From positions 1 to 18,737 of the forward strand of contig CALJZV010000055.1 of assembly GCA_937983475.1 (NCBI GenBank): a stretch of DNA of 18,737 nt. Reading direction: 5' to 3'. The DNA is from an uncultured Verrucomicrobiales bacterium (lineage in GTDB: Bacteria > Verrucomicrobiota > Verrucomicrobiia > Limisphaerales > JACDHS01). The notes below the pieces were generated by a model. It saw nothing but the letters and a program-made list of their open reading frames with translations, was not told the DNA's origin and did not search any database. How positions within the stretch are numbered: position 1 is the stretch's first letter; each line of letters opens with the position of its first letter. Positions 15,489-18,737 of this stretch are shown piece after piece. A program made the translations under genes and the position numbers.

Positions 15489-15522
15489 GCCCGAATGGAT
15501 TAACAGGTATCACCCCGCAACG

Positions 15523-16824
15523 CTAGTTGCTTTGTCCGTCCGGTCGCCCACGTCGGTCACTGCCACGGTCACGGCGGTCGCCTTCCCGGTCACGGCTCCA
15601 AGGATTTTCCACCGGTTTGCCGTCAAGAAGGTTCTGTAGGTTCCGCTGAGTGATATCCAAGGTTTGGCTCAGTCGTTCGTCTTCGATGCCGGGGCGCAGC
15701 GACTCCACCACCTGAATCCGGGAGCGGATTACGTTGGGGTCCGTCGGGCTTTCCATGCCGCCAAAACCGCCCGCCAACCGCATCACGGCAAAGGAGCGCA
15801 TGCGAGAGTCAATATCCGGATTATGAACCACTTCGCTCAGAAACGCGTTGGCCGTGGCGTTTTGTCCCGCGTAATCCAGAATCCGGTTGGCCACCGAAAC
15901 CCGGTCCCAAGTGTTGGAAATCGCGTTGTTTTTATAAGCTTCGTAAAAGATGGGAATGGCGTTTTCCCCTTGGGTTTTGACCAGGTATTGCTGGGCATTG
16001 CGGTTAACCCTGCCTTCGGCGCTCACCAACAGACGCTTGGCTTCGCCCGCGAACGAATGGTCGTTATACAACTCCAGGATGCCATACAAATAACCCTCGG
16101 CCTGCTCGTCCAGCCGGTTGGGGTTGTCAATGGGAAGGGGGTTTTTCAGGAGATCAATTGCAGCGGCCAATGCCGCCTCGCGGTATCTGCCGGGCGCAAT
16201 TTCCTCCAAAGCACGAGTAACATAAGCCACCTCCACAGCGCGCCCGGAGCTTTCCAGCACTCCCGCCAAAACTTCCTGCGCCTCGACAGTTCCAATGTCT
16301 CTGAGAACATCGAAAATGCCAATGCGCAGTGACGGCGGCAGGGTGAATTCAGTGGGCGGCGCCGAACGCTGCCAAGGAGGCGTCCATCCTCGACGATCTT
16401 CACCGTCCCCTCGATCGCGCTCCGAGGCGTAATCCAGATCAAAGTTTTGAGCCAAAAACTCCCGAATGGCCGGAAGCGCGGCGTTGTTCAACTCTGCGAG
16501 ATCCTCCAGTTCGTGAACAATTTTACGAATTGTGCGAATGCGGGCATGCCCGGCCGCCGGCTTGAGTGTCAGCAAGTTATCCAGGATGGCCTTGGGATCG
16601 CGTCGCGCGGCAACCGCCACTTGCCGCTCCACATGCTCAATCATTGCAGGCTTGGATTGCTCTTCGCGCAAGGCAGCCTCCAGCGCGTCTTTTTCCTTCC
16701 GCCATTCGGCCTCCAATCGGGCGATTTCCTCGCGCCTCTCCGAAGATTCCCGGTTGGAGACCGCCACATAGGCCGCGGCGAAGCCGACACCGCCCGCAAT
16801 CAAAATGGAAAGTAAATATTTCAT
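15523..16824 (-). CDS. Membrane-anchored alpha-helical (HEAT-like) repeat protein, unknown function
   Basis: I do not recognise a named family. The 433-residue product has one N-terminal transmembrane segment (about 4-22), a charged coiled coil (about 26-57), then a long run of paired amphipathic helices, e.g. IFDVLRDIGTVEAQEVLAG and AVEVAYVTRALEEIA, consistent with HEAT/ARM-type repeats. A low-complexity charged linker sits near 135-150. A very charged tail (about 408-430, DREGDRRDRGSDRRG) ends the protein. It is likely anchored in the inner membrane with the repeats outside the cytoplasm, acting as a scaffold; this is inference. AAAGGG (plus-strand 16829-16834) lies four bases before the ATG as a possible ribosome binding site. 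It precedes the sulfatase gene by 34 bp and is probably co-transcribed with it. Confidence 0.8.
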   Translation of the reverse strand: MKYLLSILIAGGVGFAAAYVAVSNRESSERREEIARLEAEWRKEKDALEAALREEQSKPAMIEHVERQVAVAARRDPKAILDNLLTLKPAAGHARIRTIRKIVHELEDLAELNNAALPAIREFLAQNFDLDYASERDRGDGEDRRGWTPPWQRSAPPTEFTLPPSLRIGIFDVLRDIGTVEAQEVLAGVLESSGRAVEVAYVTRALEEIAPGRYREAALAAAIDLLKNPLPIDNPNRLDEQAEGYLYGILELYNDHSFAGEAKRLLVSAEGRVNRNAQQYLVKTQGENAIPIFYEAYKNNAISNTWDRVSVANRILDYAGQNATANAFLSEVVHNPDIDSRMRSFAVMRLAGGFGGMESPTDPNVIRSRIQVVESLRPGIEDERLSQTLDITQRNLQNLLDGKPVENPWSRDREGDRRDRGSDRRGRPDGQSN

Positions 16825-16997
16825 GGAACCCTTTAATTCACTGTTTCAATTCGCCTAAACGTATCACTGGCATTCTCGTCTTTCACTATGGGATTTCCTC
16901 CAAGTGCTTTTCCTTAGGGATAACAGACGTAACGCAACTAGAAATGTTACAAGTAAAAGGTCGGCGGACTCGTCAAAAGCCCGATGCGTGGCATGGT

Positions 16998-17042
16998 TTG
17001 AAATTCAATGGACGGCTTGTAAATTGTTTGCCCGGGAAACAA
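16998..17042 (+). promoter_or_regulatory. Candidate promoter and palindrome upstream of the DUF1501 gene
   Basis: TTGAAA (16998-17003) and TAAATT (17020-17025) are separated by 16 bases and resemble a sigma70 promoter. Overlapping and following the -10 is a palindrome at 17024-17042, TTGTTT-g-CCCGGGAAACAA, perfect apart from one extra G. It could be an operator or a leader hairpin. The rest of the 264-bp spacer 16825-17088 shows no gene. An AGGAG at 17061-17065 is too far (23 bases) from the ATG at 17089 to serve it. Confidence 0.4.
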
Positions 17043-17088
17043 AAATATCTGTAATCTCTCAGGAGCCCCCGCAACGCACTGAACGATT

Positions 17089-18441
17089 ATGCTTAAAGTA
17101 TCCGGAAAAGGCTCGATTACGACCTGCGACGGCGTAACCCGGCGCGATTTTCTTCAAGTGGGCACCCTGGGCGCAATCGGCCTGAGCATGTCCAAATTGG
17201 CCGCCCTCCAAGCCATGGGCGCCGTTCCCAAGGGCGACAACGAAAAGTCGTGCATCATGATTTTCAACCTGGGCGCGCCCAGCCAGTTGGACACCTTCGA
17301 CATGAAGCCCGACGCCCCGCGCGAAATTCGCGGCCCCTTCAAGCCCATTCGCACCAACAACCCTGACATCCAGCTTTCAGAAATACTCCCCCTGCATGCC
17401 AAGCTGGCGGACAAGTTTTCCCTGGTTCGCAGTTGCTATCACACCGCCGCCGCTGTGCATGACACCGGCCATCAAATGATGCAGACGGGCCGGCTATTCA
17501 CCGGCGGCGTGAACACACCCCACGCCGGATGCGCGCTGGAGTTTTTGAAAGGACGCCGGACCGAACTGCCCGCGCATGTCATCCTCCCGGAGCCGATGGG
17601 ACCAACCGGCGGCAACTTGCCGCACGGACAGGACGCGGGCTTTCTTGGGAAAGCCTATGATCCGTTCGTTCTCAATGCCGACCCATCGGTCAAGGATTTC
17701 AAGGTGCCCGACCTCCTGCCTCCGGCTGAAATCGGCGAGGCGCGTCTGGAACGCCGCCGCACTCTCCGTCAGGTGGTGGATGACACCGTAAAAAAATTTG
17801 AAACCAGCCCCAATGCCGAGCTGATGGACGCCAATTTCGCCTCGGCCTACCGCCTGATGACCAGCGCGAGAGCCCGCGAGGCATTCGACCTCACCAAGGA
17901 ACCGGTGAAAGTACGCGAGCGCTACGGCATGACACGGTTTGGCCAAAGCTGCCTGTTGGCGCGTCGATTGGTCGAAGCAGGCGTGCGTTTCGTCACGATC
18001 AACACATTCATCACCGTCTTTGACGAAATCACCTGGGACATCCACGGCTCCAAGCCCTTCACGTCTATCGCCGGGATGAAGGAGATCGTCGCCCCCATGT
18101 ATGACCAGGGCTACAGCGCGCTGTTGGAGGACCTCGTTCAACGCGGCATGCTCGATAAAACCATGGTCGCCTGCCTGGCTGAATTTGGCCGAACCCCCAA
18201 GATCAACCCCGCCGGTGGACGCGATCATTGGCCGCAATGCTGGACAATTTCCTTCGCAGGCGGCGGCGTCAAAGGCGGGCGCGTCGTTGGCAAGAGCGAT
18301 GAAATTGGCGCCTATCCCGCCGAGCGCCCCGTGAACCCCGCGCAAGTCGTGGCGACGATCTACAAGTCGCTCGGACTGGAACTCGACACCCATTTCCCGC
18401 CCCTTCCCCCTTGTGGATTTCGGCACACATCCGATCAATGA
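17089..18441 (+). CDS. DUF1501 family protein with Tat-like N-terminus, frameshifted at its 3' end
   Basis: DUF1501 proteins belong to the alkaline phosphatase/sulfatase-like superfamily and are abundant in Planctomycetes and Verrucomicrobiota; their biochemical role is not established. The 450-residue reading has a twin-arginine-type start (T17-R18-R19-D20-F21-L22), family stretches such as FNLGAPSQLDTFDMKP, TGHQMMQTGR and LAEFGRTPKINPAGGRDHW, and a normal body. It ends abnormally in PPLPPCGFRHTSDQ. From 18398 the +1 frame reads RPFPLVDFGTHPINELF and stops with TAA at 18449-18451, which is the usual family ending. A net shift near 18394-18398 therefore replaces the last ~16 residues. A deletion of 3n+2 bases that removed the typical PGxxG loop fits best. 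The ATG at 17089 lacks a close Shine-Dalgarno site. It is followed by the last gene, 17 bp after the corrected stop. Confidence 0.92.
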   Translation: MLKVSGKGSITTCDGVTRRDFLQVGTLGAIGLSMSKLAALQAMGAVPKGDNEKSCIMIFNLGAPSQLDTFDMKPDAPREIRGPFKPIRTNNPDIQLSEILPLHAKLADKFSLVRSCYHTAAAVHDTGHQMMQTGRLFTGGVNTPHAGCALEFLKGRRTELPAHVILPEPMGPTGGNLPHGQDAGFLGKAYDPFVLNADPSVKDFKVPDLLPPAEIGEARLERRRTLRQVVDDTVKKFETSPNAELMDANFASAYRLMTSARAREAFDLTKEPVKVRERYGMTRFGQSCLLARRLVEAGVRFVTINTFITVFDEITWDIHGSKPFTSIAGMKEIVAPMYDQGYSALLEDLVQRGMLDKTMVACLAEFGRTPKINPAGGRDHWPQCWTISFAGGGVKGGRVVGKSDEIGAYPAERPVNPAQVVATIYKSLGLELDTHFPPLPPCGFRHTSDQ

Positions 18442-18468
18442 ACTGTTTTAATTTCCGCCAGCTGTTGC

Positions 18469-18737
18469 ATGAAAAATCTCGTCCCGATGCGAAGTTTGAT
18501 GGCCGTCATTTTGCTGATATTTTTTTCAGGCCTGATTTCCGCCAGCGCCGGCCAAAGCATCACATTGCTTCCGGATAAATTAACCCTGACCGGCCCGGCG
18601 GCGCGCCAGCAACTGGTGGTTCAATCCACTGACGGCCAGACGGTCCTCCACCCGGGTGCGGAGGGAAACATCCTTTGGGCCCCCAGCAACCCTTCCGTGG
18701 CCAAAATCGAACAACGGGCTGTTATTACCATCGCCAA
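18469..18737 (+). CDS. Secreted protein with Ig-like N-terminus, cut by the window end
   Basis: An open frame of 89 codons runs from the ATG at 18469 to the window edge without a stop. It opens with a signal peptide (MKNLVPMRSLMAVILLIFF, cleavage near SASAG), then a bacterial Ig-like (Big_2-type) stretch: LLPDKLTLTGPAARQQLVVQ, SNPSVAKIE. This TLTGPxARQQLxVQ opening is what I associate with DUF1549/DUF1553 proteins, which often lie next to DUF1501 genes and may also carry cytochrome c-like segments. The catalytic part is outside the window, so the assignment is an inference from the N-terminus and the neighbour. It starts 17 bp after the frame-corrected DUF1501 stop, so the two are probably co-transcribed. 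Confidence 0.75.
   Translation, partial: MKNLVPMRSLMAVILLIFFSGLISASAGQSITLLPDKLTLTGPAARQQLVVQSTDGQTVLHPGAEGNILWAPSNPSVAKIEQRAVITIA

Noticed and set aside
15664..16332. A 222-codon plus-strand open frame opposite the helical-repeat gene
   Set aside because: The minus-strand protein has an anchor, coiled coil and regular helices; the plus frame has no start context or recognisable features.
16915..16926. TAGGGATAACAG, identical to the first part of the I-SceI recognition site
   Set aside because: Only 12 of 18 bases match and no intron or homing endonuclease gene is nearby; chance similarity.
17494..18438. A 314-codon open frame on the minus strand opposite the DUF1501 gene
   Set aside because: It is fully antisense to a clear family member, its translation shows no recognisable domain, and long antisense frames are common in GC-rich coding DNA.

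Overview
The window looks like a piece of a chromosome from the Verrucomicrobiota, most likely the Limisphaerales/Pedosphaera group. This rests on gene content: large secreted multidomain proteins ending in a short YRV...RFYRL module, a DUF1501 protein with a Tat-like N-terminus, a one-gene sulfatase, and moderately high GC with few Shine-Dalgarno sites. It is an inference from family knowledge, since no rRNA or other marker gene is present.

Region 1 (1-4354, + strand) is a sulfate assimilation operon: the 3' part of a sulfite reductase hemoprotein gene (cysI), cysH (an iron-sulfur APS/PAPS reductase), cysD and a cysN-cysC fusion, closed by a clear intrinsic terminator. Both cysI and cysD carry an in-frame stop codon where homologues read straight through. 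Either the pathway is decaying here or the sequence has base errors.

Region 2 (4366-6706) is a convergent two-component pair: a single-domain Rcp1/CheY-like response regulator (+) and a membrane PAS-GAF histidine kinase (-).

Region 3 (6707-14124, + strand) is the most unusual part. Three tightly spaced genes encode secreted proteins: a 1210-residue glycosidase-like protein, an M23 metallopeptidase and an Asp-box beta-propeller protein. All three end in related ~50-70-residue C-terminal modules. The first two also share a ~200-residue jelly-roll-like domain inserted inside an Ig/cadherin-like domain at the same structural position. They look like a cell-surface or secreted polymer-processing set, but this is inference.

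Region 4 (14148-16824, - strand) is a likely two-gene operon: a membrane-anchored alpha-helical repeat protein, then a formylglycine-type sulfatase.

Region 5 (16825-18737, + strand) has a promoter region of about 260 bp with a palindrome, a DUF1501 gene whose last codons are frameshifted, and the start of a secreted protein with an Ig-like N-terminus that runs off the window, probably the usual DUF1549/DUF1553 partner.

No tRNA, rRNA, CRISPR array, insertion sequence or prophage gene was seen. No gene-free stretch exceeds 300 bases.
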